Below, piece after piece: positions 23,877-35,359 of a DNA stretch of 64,000 nucleotides (within the stretch, counting starts at the first letter, position 1; each line of letters begins with the position of its first letter). Made by a program: the position numbers and the translations under genes. This stretch comes from Mesorhabditis belari (Eukaryota; Nematoda; Chromadorea; Rhabditida; Rhabditidae): NCBI GenBank assembly GCA_958450365.1, contig CAUEEP010000724.1, positions 1,210,001 to 1,274,000 on the forward strand. Direction: 5' to 3'. The notes under the pieces were generated by a model, which was not told where the DNA came from, ran no database searches, and saw only the letters and a list, made by a program, of their open reading frames with translations.

Positions 23877-26800
23877 TTAATCTTTTAAAAACAAACCGTA
23901 TCGATAGGTGAGCGTGACGGCGCTCTTGGAGAAGCGATTGAAAGCGATCACTGGCACTTGATTTCCCTCGGAAATGATCTTCGTCTTTGCGTCATCAGGG
24001 CAACAATATCTGAATTTGGTATAATATATTTGAATCAACTTCTCACACAAGACTAATCCTTACTAATCCTTACTAAAACATTCATAGCTAGGATACGATT
24101 GGGTTGGGGAGAATGAAATGGCGCCGAGCCGAGCGCCGAGCCTTTAAAGGCATTTTCTTTCAGGTATAAAGCTTTCTTTCTTTTTTCATCAAAAGGGTCC
24201 ACTATTTCTTTATAAAATGACTCTGAGAGATCCCACAAAACTTTTCTTTCGTTAAGTTCATAAACTCCCAAACACAGGAGTCCAAAATGGCAAAATGGCA
24301 AATCCGACTCATCGTTTGAACTGTTTCTTCCACATAAGCCTCCTTTGGTGTCTCAATAAAAAAGATAGAGCACACTCAATTACATAAGTTGCCAAATTTT
24401 CAGGAAGATTCCTTCAACCGTTTTCTCTAGGTGACAGTTTATAGATTTTGCGATAAAAATGGCTTTTTGTTGAGCTGAGGGGCTTTTTGAGTTCTTTTTT
24501 AAATGCAATTTCGTAAAGAATTAGTTCCTACTGATATCATCATTTGACGAGAACTGCGAGAAGTTTTAAAAATTGCTTTCTAAAGGTTCCGATTTGGTTC
24601 CCATTCAGTTCAAAATAGGTTTCCATTCGGTTTCGATTTGGTTCCCATTTGGTTCAGCTTTGGTTTCCCTTTGGTTCAGATTTGGTTTCCATTCGGCTCC
24701 CATTCAGTTTATATTAGGTTCCCATTCGGTCCCCATTTGGTTCCCATTCAGTTTGCAATAGGTTGCCCTTCGGTTTCCATTCAGCTCCAATTCGACTCCG
24801 ATTCAGTTCCCATTCGGCTCCCCTTCGGTTTCCCTTCAGTTTTCATTCGGTTCCCATTTGGTTTCCATTCAGTTCACAATAGGTTCCCCTTCGGTTTCCA
24901 TTCGGCTCCAATTCGTTTCCGCTTCAGTTCCCATTCAGTTCAGATTTGGTTCCCATCTGGTTTCCATTCGGCTCCAATTCGATCCGATTCAGTTCCCATT
25001 CGGCTCCCATTCAGTTTCCCTCCGGTTTCCATTCGGTTCCCATTTGGTTTCCATTCAGTTTGCAATAGGTTCCCATTGGGTTCCGATTCGGTTCTCATTT
25101 GGCTCCCATTCGGTTTCCATTTGATTCCCATTCAGTTCGCAATAGATTCCCCTTCGGTTTCCATTCAGCTCCGATTCGACTCCGATTCAGTTCCCATTCG
25201 GCTCCCCTTCGGTTTCCCTTCGGCTCCATTCGGTTTCCCATCGATCCCCATTTAGTTTCCATTCAGTTCACAATAGGTTCCCATTGGGTTCCATTTGGTT
25301 CCCATTCAGTTTCCATTTGATTCAGATTCGGTTTTTTTTACCAAATCGAGACCGATTTTCAGTGCCATTTCATTCTCTCCAACCTAATCTAAAGTCTCAG
25401 CATCTGTTTTGCTCAGTACGTTGATATCGATTTAGTAAAAAAACTGATTGTAAATATCTTTTGATTTGGCTTATTGTAGCACTTATAGTTGCTGTAGCTT
25501 ACTTTTCATTTGCACTATTTTTACAGTATCTTTGAAAAGTGTTTGCATAGTTAGTTAGTTAGTTTGCTCTCTAAATTTCGCTTTACTTTGTAAACGTTCC
25601 CTTTCTGGCACAATAAATCCTTCAATTTCCGTCTTTGCCAAATTCAGTGCAGCAGAAACGTTGTGTTTACAGATTTTCACAAAGTAGGCATTGTAAATCA
25701 AACCTCATTCCAGTGAAGCGATGATCGGAAATCCCTTTGATCTCAATTCCCGTATAGATACATCCCTCAAAGCATTGTTGATTGCTCAACGTTTGTAGCA
25801 CGATTTCCACCTTTTTCCCGGTTGGAGCCTGAATTTTATAGAACTAAGAAGTAGTTCTTAGTTTTGTAGAACTAAGAAGTCATAAGATTCAAAACAAACC
25901 GCGATAATATAATTGCATTTGGCAAAATTTGGATTCTCAACATTTCGCCCATCTCCGACACTAATCGTCAGCGATTGCACGGTAGACGTGGCGATCAGCG
26001 TCTCTCCACAACCGGATGCCTAGAAAGTTCAAGCAAATTTGACTCTTGCGTAGTTTTCGGGTATTTAGAAAGAATCCGGGTATTTAGAAAGAATCTGGGT
26101 ATTTTGAAAAATCCGGATATTTTCAACGGCTCGTCACACTTTGAACGCCTATAACTTTGTCCAGAGATAATATTATAGCTAACTTTTTATATCATTGTAC
26201 AGAGGATATTTCAAGCTTTCAAATGATACCAAATAGAGGTTGATTGGATAATCCAGTCCAAGAAAATTAGAGCCAACCCTGAGCAAATGAGGCCTATCCA
26301 ACTCGGGTGTCGTGTCACCTTGTTTGTATCGGAATTAGCATCAAAAAAATCCAATCAAGCTCTATTTGGTATCATTTGAAAGCCTGAAATGTCCTCTATA
26401 CAATGATATAAAAAGTTAGCAAAATAATTGTCTCTGGGCAAAGTTATAGGCCTTCAAAGACGACCCGTTCGAAATACCCGAAAACTACGCAAGAGCCTTA
26501 GTCGTGTCGCCGGATTTTCTTGGACTGGATTATCCAATTAACCTCTATTTGGTATCATTTGAAAGCTTGAAATGTCCTCTGTACAATGATATAAAAAGTT
26601 AGCAAAAATATGATCTCTGGACAAAGTTATAGGCGTTCAAAGTGTGACGAGCCGTTGAAAATATCCGGACTCTTTCTAAATACCCGGAGAGCCAAAAACT
26701 ATATTTGTAGCCAAGTGTAAAGTCATGAGATTACGGTATGATAGCATTGATCTTAAGCTTACCCTTGTATTGCACGTGGTTCCACCCCATCCCGAGGGGC

Positions 26801-29800
26801 AAAGGCAAGAGGCACAATTGCGCGAATTCCGAATCCCTCCATTCAAACATACGGCTCCAGTTGTGCACTTGGCTAAAGATCTCTGATATTTTCAATTTTA
26901 CATTGTTTTCTATTTTCTATTGTAGAAAAATACATTAAAAGCCAACTTCTGCGCTTTTTTCTGGTTTTACTGAAGGTTTGACTGGTTTAGCTTTGTTGAA
27001 AAGGCTAAGCTAAGCCCATAAAAGTTTCTGGATCAGCTAGAAGCAAAGCTAGTCTAAAGAAGCTACCTAGTTTAGAGGAGGATTGTTCAAAAGACAATCT
27101 TTTCAGTCCAGAGCTGATCTGGAAATCTTGACTTGACAAGTCTTGACTTCATTGGAGCTCTGTTTCATAAAAGTTTCTGGATCAGCTAGAAGCAAAGCTA
27201 ATCTAGGTGACAGATCTAGTTTAGCTGGCCTAGGTGACAGATCTAGTTTACCTAGCCTAGCCAAATCTGTAGAGAAAAGGAACCAAATCTGTAGAGAAAA
27301 GGAAAGCAACCAAATCTGTAGAGCCTAGTTTACAGGCCTAGTTTACCTAGCCTAGTTTACCTGGCCTAGGTGACAGATCTAGTTTACCTAGCCTAGCCAA
27401 ATCTGTAGAGAAAAGGAACCAAATCTGTAGAGAAAAGGAAAGCAACCAAATCTGTAGAGCCTAGTTTACAGGCCTAGTTTACCTGGCCTAGTTTACCTGG
27501 CCTAGGTTACAGGTCTAGTTTACCTGGCCTAGGTTACAGGCCTAGTTTACCTGGTCTAGTTTACAAGTGATTGAAATCTCTTGACAGCTATGTGCCAATA
27601 AGTTTTAGCAGTTACCCACCGGTACACTTGTAGTGTTCATTCATCATGGAAAGATCGTAGAACGAGGCGAAATCCGAGCCCATCGTGTCTTGATATTGAG
27701 GAGCCTGGAAATTTAGTTTAGTTAAAAGGTTAGTTAAAAGTTAAAAGATTAGTAGAAAGTTAAAATTGATTTAGTTAAAAGATTTCTTTTGTTGATTGAA
27801 TCGATTATCAATGTGTGATTGCAATTTCTCAAAAGCAATTTTTCTCCTCACTTTAGCAAGCATTGTTGTCGAGCCATCGGGTGACACCGACGCTCCGCCA
27901 TATTGCATCACGCTACCGTAGTCGTATGGCTTAAAATGAATCAACAATCAGCGTTAAAATCAACCAAATTAAAATGAATTTGGTTGAGCACACGGGAATT
28001 CATTTTCTTTCACCGAAATTCATTTTCTAATTGAATAAGTCTCAAGCTATCAAATGAAATCCGATTTTTTAGATAGCCATTTTAGAATGGTTGCATTTCT
28101 CTTGCAAATAGCTTTTGAAAGTTTCTAAAAAGCTTTATTTTGAAGATTTTTCATTAGCAAGAAGCCGAATGTTCAAAAAGAACAGCTCAAAAAGAAGATT
28201 ATTCAAAAATATTGATTCAATAAAAAGTTTCAGCTCTGTCAAGGAGGGTCAAAAACGTGATTTTTGCTTCTTGTCGACCCCATTTTCTCGTTTTAGAGTC
28301 ACTTTGGGGAGCTAACTTTTTTTGGTCATCAATATTCATCATGTGATCTATCGAATGAGGTATCACTCATCCCAAACGGTCACTTCCACTTCTGGCCTGG
28401 TCATTCCCTTTGTGAGGGCCTGGCCTGGCCATTCCTTTTGTGAAGGCCTGGCCTGGCCATTCCATTTGTGAGGGTCTGACCTGGCCATTCCATTTGTGAG
28501 GGCCCGGCCTGGCCATTCCCTTTGTGAGGGCCTGGCCTGGTCATTCCCTTTGTGAGGGCCTGACCTGGCCAACCTATTTCTTACAGTGCTCACAGAAAGA
28601 TATTTCATATCAGAATGCTACAGTTCGACATAGATATTTGACTATGAAAACATGACTTTCTAAAGTACCCCTAAAAGTGTTTACATATAAAAACATAACG
28701 TACCATTCCGTAGTTGAAATTCGTCGCTGTTGTCTCCTGAAAGTTAACAAATTAAGTGCTCAAAGGGGGAGGGGGTTATCGGAACTTTTATACCCGCCCC
28801 GCCCCCTTTGCCATTGGCAATTTAACTTTGAGCTCAAATATCTTGGTGTTGGGCTGTTGAATTTAAATATTCTTGATATCATTAGATGCGCCAGGTCTTT
28901 CTCTGTTGATTGGCTCAAAAACTATTTAAATTGAACAATCCAAAGCCAAGAGCTTTGAGCTCAAAGTTAGCCAATGGCAAACGGGGAGGGGCGCGTATAA
29001 AAGGTCGGTCGCCCCTCCCCCTTTGCCATTGGCTAACTTTGAGCTCAAATATCTTAGTGTTGGGCTGTTCAATTTAAATAGTTTTTAAACCAATCGACAG
29101 AGAAAGACTTGGCGGTTCCAATGATATCAAGAATATTTAAATTGGACAACCCAACACCAAGATATTTGAGCTCAAAGTCGAATTGCCAATGGCAAAGGGG
29201 ACGCGGCGCGTATAAAATGTCCCACAATCCAAAGGCGGTGCTAACCTTTCTGAACTGTCCTAGCCAATCTTGTGGGATATTGTTGTAATTGATAGTGATA
29301 TACGTGTCACGATCGTTTCGAGATTGGGTATGGAAGAAACCCAGCGCGTGGCCGATCTCGTGTAAAGCTGTGCCCACCTGGAAATCGACTGTACGAGGGC
29401 GATGGGGTACTATTACAGTATTTACGGTAGGTATATCAAAAAGGACTTGTGCTAAAGCTGTTCAACTCACACTCTCACATCCATTCCCAAGCGAGAGATC
29501 CTGCACTCCGCCAATCATTCCGATGTACGAATAACAGCCGGATCCCTTGAAGAAACGGGTGCGATTTCTGAATGAATCAATGAATCAATGAATGAATAAA
29601 TGAATGAATAAATGAATGAATTAATGAATGAATGAATGAGTTTTACGCAAACCCAAATCAACCAAACTAAACTTTAGAAGTTAGAAGAAACCAAGCTTTA
29701 GTTTAGAAGTTTAAAAGTTTAAAATCAACCAAGTTTAGAAGAAACCAAGCTCAGAATTTCAACTCACACAGCCGTCGACGATTCCAAAAAATTGATACAC

Positions 29801-32800
29801 GTATAGTTTCGCCAGTAGGTAATTGCAATTTCGGCGACAAGTTTCGCAGCAGGCGAGAGTGAGGAATCGAATTGATAATAGAAAATCGGCGTTGAGCTGC
29901 CCATTCCCCATAAAGTGACAGGATATTTTGTTGGACGATAGGCTTGACGACGGAAACGATTGTGAATAGGGTTTTCTAAATCGGATTGATCGGAAATGGA
30001 CGACAAAGTTCAGCATTATGATTCGGAAAGTGCCGTATTCTAGGCATTTTCGGTCAATTCGTGTACAACGTACAGCGTCGATAGGTGTACAACAAAACAA
30101 TTTACATCTTAAGCCCTTTAAAATCAACGTTTTTAAGCGTTTTTTACCGTTCGCTAGCATTTTACAAGCTCTATCTTGCTTTTACAAGCTCTATCTTGTT
30201 TTTACAAGCTCTATCTTGCTTTTACAAGCTCTATCTTGTTTTTATCAGCTCTAGCTTGCTTTTACAAGCTCTATATTGCTTTTACAAGCTCTATATTGCT
30301 TTTACAAGCTCTATCTTTATTGTACAAGCTCTATCTTTATTGTACAAGCTCTATCTTGCTTCTACAAGCTCTAGCTTGCTTTTACAAGCTCTAGCTTGCT
30401 TTTACAAGCTCTATCTTGCTTTTACAAGCTCTAACTTGCTTTTACAAGCTCTATCTGGCTTTTACAAGCTCTATCTGGCTTTTACAAGCTCTATCTAATC
30501 TCTTTATCTAAAAAAAGAGCTTAAGACGTGAATTTTCGTTGTACACCTATCGACGAACGGACCGAAAATGCACATTATTCAAGCCTTTTTTTCAACGCAC
30601 CCGTTTTTAAACCCGTGTTTCCTGTTGTTTAAAAGTTTTCCTTTTGTTGTGCATATTTTATTATTAAATTTAAAATTTTTGTTAATTTCTAGGTAAATGG
30701 TTCACGGAAAGCTGCTCACGGATTATGAGAAAGGCCAGATTGATGCGCGCTTGAAGATTGGCGGAGAAACAAACAGGATGGGGCTGCTGCCTATTAGGCT
30801 CGTTTTGTCCTGGTGCCGACAGAACTTTCCAGACTTTATCGCGTTTGATCAATGGCCCTCGAGCTCCCCGGATCTCAATCCGATGGATTTTTCGTCAACT
30901 CGATTGTTTGAAGATTGGCGGAGAAACAAACTCAATCAGGAAAATCGTAAAAGATTTGGGCTGATCCGATTGTGTCGTGCGAAATTATATCAAATCGAAG
31001 GCCGTGTGAAGAAGCCTCTGAAGAAGAAGAAGAAGAAGTGTGTCTCTGTCTCTGTGAAGTCTCTATGAAGAAGCCAGAACCAAAATCAAAGCTTATACCA
31101 CAAGCTAGACGCCATATTGTGAACAACATCCACGGAAAAACGATGAATGAAGTGAAAACGGAACTGAAAATCGACTCTTAAAAGTCGAGAATTTGGTGAG
31201 CCGTCAAGGAAAACCCACATATTGATCGACAATTGTTGAACAAGCAACCGACCGTGACGCTTTTGCACAAGAAAGCCCGATTGGAGTTTGCCAAGGCTCA
31301 TATGAATCAGGATTGGTCTAAGGTTAGAAAGCAGCTTATATTCCATTAATTTTTCTAGTTTAGGCGATCCTTTCCGATGAGAAGAAATGGAATTTGGATG
31401 GCCCCGATGGCCATCCAGACTGACTAGTATTGGAGGGATCTTCTACGTGATCCGATTGTGTTTGAGATTCGAAACTTTAGCGGTGACTCTGTGTTGGTCT
31501 GGACCACCTTCTGTGCTGATGGAACGGTCGCTCTGAAGATGGTCTCGAATCGGATGACTTTTTTGACTATATAGATGTCTTAGACGATTGTTTACTGCCG
31601 TTTTTGCTCCTAAATCCAACCGTTTTCTATGTGTTTCAACATGTCCAGGCCCAACAGGCCAATTCATTGAGCAAGGCCCAACAGGCCCAACAGGCCAATT
31701 CATTGAGCAAGGCCCAACAGGCCCAACAGGCCAATTCATTGGGTCGGAGGCACCCGAGACTGGCTGAACAACGACAACATTTGAACTGGATCTCCTGGAT
31801 CTCTTGATCCAGTCCACATGTCCTGACGCTCGATCTCCTGACCTCAATCCGATAGAGAATTTATGGGAAATACTTGCCCGAGCTGTCTACAAGAATCATG
31901 ATCAGTTTCAAGACGTTTTTACACTTAAACAACGATCCGTTTGGTCTGCAGTGGGGTATTGTCGATGGGATGTTGCTGACGGGGTATTGCCGCGTAGTCT
32001 AACTTTATGCGCTCCGTTCTCTATGCTGCTTTATGCTAGAATGTGCGCTTGACTGTCAAACGATAGCCCTTCTAATCTAGTATTTTTTGGTACCAAAAAC
32101 ATAATTGATAAAAATCTGTAGGCTGAGAAAAAAATGACTTTGTAAAACGTCAGTAGACTAGCGACGATGCTAGAAGGATGCTTCTATTAGAATAATTACG
32201 ATAATCGCCATTGGTACGATCCGCCGGTGAGTCGTAGGCGTTAAAAATTATTCTGCTTACATAAAGTCTGTAAATTTAAAGCTTTCTACGGTACCGATTG
32301 TTTTGTTGGACCCACTCGCATCACTTTCATCAACGTATTCCCCAAGAAGCAAGTCGATTTGTTCGCTGAATGATTTGATTTTCATTTTTTTTGCTTTTCT
32401 CACTTGATCAACGCCATATCTCCTTTGTAGAGGTTCTCGGCAACGCCAACGTTCTCGTTTACCTGAAAACTCTCTTCATAGCGTACTTTGTGCTATATTG
32501 GAACCATATTGGAACCGTATCTGTAAACAACCTCTTCTTGTGGACTTAAAATCTTCATTTTCCTTAAGACGACAAGCTGTTATTGCAAGAAACAAGCCAT
32601 TCTTGCAAGAAAATAGAGAATTGAGTGCACCAGGAGGGATTTGTTTACAGGTTTAGCTCAAAGTACTTTAAACTTTAAAGAATTAAGCTCTCTAAAGCAT
32701 TTCTCAGCTATCGCTATCAGCTATCGCTATCAGCTATCGCTATCAGCTATCGCTATCAGCTATCGCTATCAGCTATCGCTATCAGCTATCGCTATCAGCT

Positions 32801-34253
32801 ATCGCTATCAGCTATCGCTATCAGCTATCGCTATCAGCTATCGCTATCAGCTATCGCTATCAGCCATCGCTATCAGCCATCGCTATCAGCCATCGCTATC
32901 AGCCATCGCTATCAGCCATCGCTATCAGCCATCGCTATCAGCCATCGCTATCAGCCATCGCTATCAGCCATCGCTATCAGCCATCGCTATCAGCCATCGC
33001 TATCAGCCATCGCTATCAGCCATCGCTATCAGCCATCGCTATCAGCTATCACTATCAGCTATCACTATCAGCTATCACTATCAGCTATCGCTACCGTAAC
33101 CTATCTCCAATTTCGTTGATGTTACCGTAGTCTTTAAGATTAAGCCAGAAAACGCCTGGGTTACGGTAGTCGGGTCACATTTTTACGATATGATACAGTA
33201 ATACTGATGTTAATTTGATTATCAATTTAAAATGGATTCTGCAAGTACTACATGTAAAGCTTTCAAGTATCACCTCAGCCACACTGTCCCCAAGTTTATG
33301 CCACGATTTCGAGCGGGTTTTCGTGCGAACTTGCTGAAAAGGCTTTTACAGATCAACCATTAACTCTATTTCTTCATCCACCTTGATTTTCTCATTGAAA
33401 TCCTTCGTTTGTTCATCGATTTCCTGATCGATATCGGCTCGGTGTCTGACTAAAGCGTTGTGGAAACGCTCGAGATTCGTTCGACCAAGGGACTGAAGAT
33501 TTTATATTCAAAAAAGCCTGATCTTGATAAAATAAAGATAAAGAATATCTTTATATCTTGATAAATCCTTATATCTTGATCTAAATGCAAATTTGGTGTA
33601 CCTTTTTAAAATTTTCCACATCGTTTGCTGTCATTGAGCCCCATCGCGATCGACGGGGTCCACCACGACGTACTGAAAATGGGAAAATGACTATGGAAGA
33701 GGGAAAAGATGATCTCTTTATCAACTCTCTTTATCAAGGCTTGCAAATTTACAAATTTACGGTGGTGTCTAAGTCTTTACAATCAAAAACATCAAGAAAA
33801 TTGGGGCGCGAAAACAATTGGGACGCAAAAATCTAGTCACGCTCTTTTGAGTGTTTTTGTATTGGCGCTCTTTTAAACGGCGCTGTTTTAAGCGGCGCTC
33901 TTTTGAACAGCGGCTCTTTTGCCGGCGCTCTTTTAGGCAGCGCTCTTTTAAGCGGCGCTTTTTCAAGCGGCGCTCTTTTGAACAGCGGCTCTTTTAGGCG
34001 GCGCTCTTTTGAAAAGCAGCGCCTAAAAGAGGCTCTTTTGAACCGCGGTTCTTTTAAGCGGTTCTTTTGCATGGCGCTCTTTTGGCGGCGCTTTTTTGAT
34101 ATAGTAGGTTAAAAGTTACAATTGTAAGTTAAGTAGCTATAATTTTGAGCTAAATTTTCGTTTCAACTCTATTCCACCTCCAGGTCGAGCCTCAACAAAA
34201 AACACCGCAACAAGCAGCAGCACAGCCAAAAGGACGATCGTGCACAATTGCAT
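23877..34253 (-). CDS. secreted astacin metalloprotease (NAS, EGF-CUB type)
   Basis: Zinc endopeptidase of the nematode astacin family, acting outside the cell, typically on cuticle, matrix or precursor proteins. Fourteen exons join in exact phase to 493 codons plus stop: 34178-34253, 33602-33672, 33350-33492, 32295-32365, 29768-29975, 29471-29567, 29246-29377, 28704-28736, 27852-27929, 27620-27704, 26763-26872, 25900-26019, 25704-25828, 23877-24009. Order: signal peptide ([20 protein letters not shown]), propeptide ending in a furin-like RFRRQ site, catalytic domain with zinc motif [19 protein letters not shown] and Met-turn SVMQYGG, an EGF module ([17 protein letters not shown]), then a CUB domain starting SGCGETL. 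No thrombospondin or ShK domain follows. The propeptide cysteine-free switch region reads LLLGEY where the family usually has a G-D pair. Only 14 % of the span is coding; nearly every intron holds repeats. I cannot assign it to one numbered nas gene. Confidence 0.94.
24595..25335. repeat. minisatellite GGTTTCCATTCGGTTCCCATTC
   Basis: About 740 bp of diverged 10-12 bp units (GGTTCCCATTCGGTTT, GGCTCC, CAGTTC variants) in the last astacin intron. Open frames rich in Phe/Pro/Ser/Val arise from the repeat. Confidence 0.95.
25600..25685. mobile_element. foldback MITE family A, copy 2 (diverged)
   Basis: GTAAACGTTCCCTTTCTGGC at the left and GTTGTGTTTACAGATTTTCACAAAGTA at the right, with a short palindromic middle. 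It ends about 20 bp before the exon at 25704-25828, inside the last intron of the astacin gene (minus strand). Confidence 0.6.
26040..26700. mobile_element. foldback element with about 220 bp arms
   Basis: Arms contain TATTTAGAAAGAATCCGG, the run with CGGCTCGTCACACTTTGAACG and a run with TATATCATTGTACAGAGGA, each found again in reverse complement toward 26700. A further partial copy in the middle gives three to four related segments. It makes up nearly the whole astacin intron between the CUB and EGF exons. Confidence 0.85.
27175..27580. repeat. minisatellite CTAGTTTACCTGGCCTAGGT
   Basis: Units of about 20 bp (TAGTTTACCTGGCCTAGGTGACAG) plus a larger duplicated block containing CCAAATCTGTAGAGAAAAGG (at 27265-27330 and 27400-27465). 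In an astacin intron. Confidence 0.9.
28378..28582. repeat. minisatellite GGCCTGGCCTGGCCATTCC
   Basis: About six units of 31 bp (CTTTGTGAGGGCCTGGCCTGG...). In an astacin intron. Confidence 0.92.
28785..29222. mobile_element. dimeric foldback MITE family B, copy 1
   Basis: Two roughly 215 bp units joined in inverted order. Each is bounded by TTTATACGCGCCCCGCCCCC / CCTTTGCCATTGGC ends and contains CTTTGAGCTCAAATATCTTGG and TTCTCTGTTGATTGG. The dimer occupies about 440 of the 509 bp in the intron between the exons 28704-28736 and 29246-29377. A second dimer with the same layout is in the Argonaute gene (55463-55893), and a single end is at about 19095-19160 in bbs-1 intron 11. Confidence 0.85.
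30044..30572. mobile_element. TIR element containing a minisatellite
   Basis: Ends are inverted: CATTTTCGGTC ... TCGATAGGTGTACAAC at 30044-30095 and GTTGTACACCTATCGACGAACGGACCGAAAATG at 30538-30570, the left end carrying a short extra segment. Between them, 30155-30500 is a CTTTTACAAGCTCTATCTTG array of 17-18 bp units. In the large astacin intron (29976-32294). Confidence 0.8.
30690..31990 (+). pseudogene. Tc3-like transposase relic
   Basis: Plus-strand pieces of a Tc1/Tc3-type DDE transposase with stops and frameshifts: [20 protein letters not shown] at the N-terminus (30697), a misplaced [10 protein letters not shown] piece at about 30870, a second [16 protein letters not shown] copy, then [15 protein letters not shown] near 31365-31415 (first catalytic Asp) and [16 protein letters not shown] near 31838-31875 (third acidic residue). 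At 31645-31745 a GGCCCAACAGGCCAATTCATT triplication interrupts it. It lies in the astacin intron on the opposite strand. Confidence 0.8.
32490..32660. mobile_element. foldback MITE family A, copy 3
   Basis: GTACTTTGTGCTA at the left, GAATTGAGTGCACCAGGAGG and TTTGTTTACAGGTTTAGCTCAAAGTAC at the right, with a CTTAAGACGACAAGC / TTGCAAGAAA middle. It is followed within 45 bp by the CTATCAGCTATCG array. In an astacin intron. Confidence 0.65.
32704..33095. repeat. minisatellite CAGCTATCGCTAT
   Basis: About 30 copies of a 12 bp unit; the first third reads AGCTATCGCTATC, the middle AGCCATCGCTATC, the end AGCTATCACTATC, showing block-wise spread of variants. In an astacin intron. Confidence 0.97.
33838..34095. 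repeat. minisatellite GGCGCTCTTTTGAACA
   Basis: Units of 14-17 bp (GGCGCTCTTTTAAGC, GCGGCTCTTTTG) in the first astacin intron. Confidence 0.92.
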
Positions 34254-34500
34254 CTGAAAAAAATTGAATAAAATTAGCATTTAAAGCCAATTATACGTAG
34301 GGATTTTGTTTAAATCGTTAACGGCAAAAGTGGCGTTACTGGTCAAAAAAAAAAACAAAAACCAGAGCTCAAACTGGAACTACAAAGACAAAATGACAAA
34401 AATGACGTTTTAAAACACTAAAAGTTGCCTTAGAACACAGTATTCTTGGCTATATTTTTGCAAAAAATTATTTAAAAATAACTATACTTTAAAAATATCT
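34254..34500. other. 5' flank of the astacin gene
   Basis: AT-rich sequence just upstream of the astacin ATG (gene on minus strand), so it should contain its promoter. An AG for trans- or cis-splicing lies directly before the ATG (TTTTCAG, 34254-34260), which suggests either an SL acceptor or an unseen 5' untranslated exon. Confidence 0.5.
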
Positions 34501-34504
34501 TTGA

Positions 34505-35145
34505 CTCAGGAGCTATAAAAGAACTTCAAAGAAACTCTAAAGGAACTAAAGAGGAACTATAAAGGAACTATAAGGGAACTATAAAGGAACTATAAAGAAA
34601 CTATAAAGGAACTATAAAGGAACTCTTAAGGAACTATAAAGGAACTATAAAGGAACTATAAAGAAACTTTAAAGAAACTATAAAGGAACTATAAAGGAAC
34701 TTTAAAGGAACTTTAAAGGAACTATAAAGGAACTATAAAGGAACTAAAGAGGAACTTTAAAGGAACTTTAAAGGAACTTTAAAGGAACTATAAAGGAACT
34801 ATAAAGGAACTAAAGAGGAACTTTAAAGAAACTATAAAGAAACTATAAAGGAACTATAAAGGAACTCTTAAGGAACTATAAAGGAACTATAAAGAAACTA
34901 TAAAGGAACTATAAAGGAACTCTAAAGGAACTATAAAGAAACTATAAAGGAACTATAAAGAAACTTTAAAGGAACTCTAAAGGAACTATAAAGGAACTTT
35001 AAAGGAACTATAAAGGAACTATAAAGGAACTATAAAGGAACTATAAAGGAACTATAAAGGAACTTTAAAGGAACTTTAAAGGAACTATAAAGGAACTAAA
35101 GAGGAACTAAAGAGGAACTTTAAAGGAACTATAAAGGAATATAGT
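34505..35145. repeat. minisatellite AAAGGAACTATAAAGGAACT
   Basis: About 640 bp of 11-12 bp units (AACTATAAAGG, AACTTTAAAGG, AACTAAAGAGG) with clear higher-order blocks. Confidence 0.96.
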
Positions 35146-35359
35146 TAAAGACTTTGGATTTAAAGAAATTTTGTTATTTTGCTTAGAAACGAGAAGGAAA
35201 GGGCTACTTTAAAGGGAAAATGATTTAAAAGCCACTTTAAACCGCTTTAAACCGCTTTAAAACAGCTAAAATATTTAGAAATTGATCAAAATTACGATAG
35301 TTTCAAGTAATCTAATTTATAAGAAGAAATTTTCAAGTAATCTAAGCTATAATAAGATA

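Noticed and set aside
24573..25320. Phe/Pro/Ser-rich frames on both strands
   Set aside because: Minisatellite within an astacin intron.
32641..33099. Possible CRISPR-like regular array
   Set aside because: Units are contiguous 12 bp repeats with no unique spacers; a minisatellite in a eukaryotic genome.
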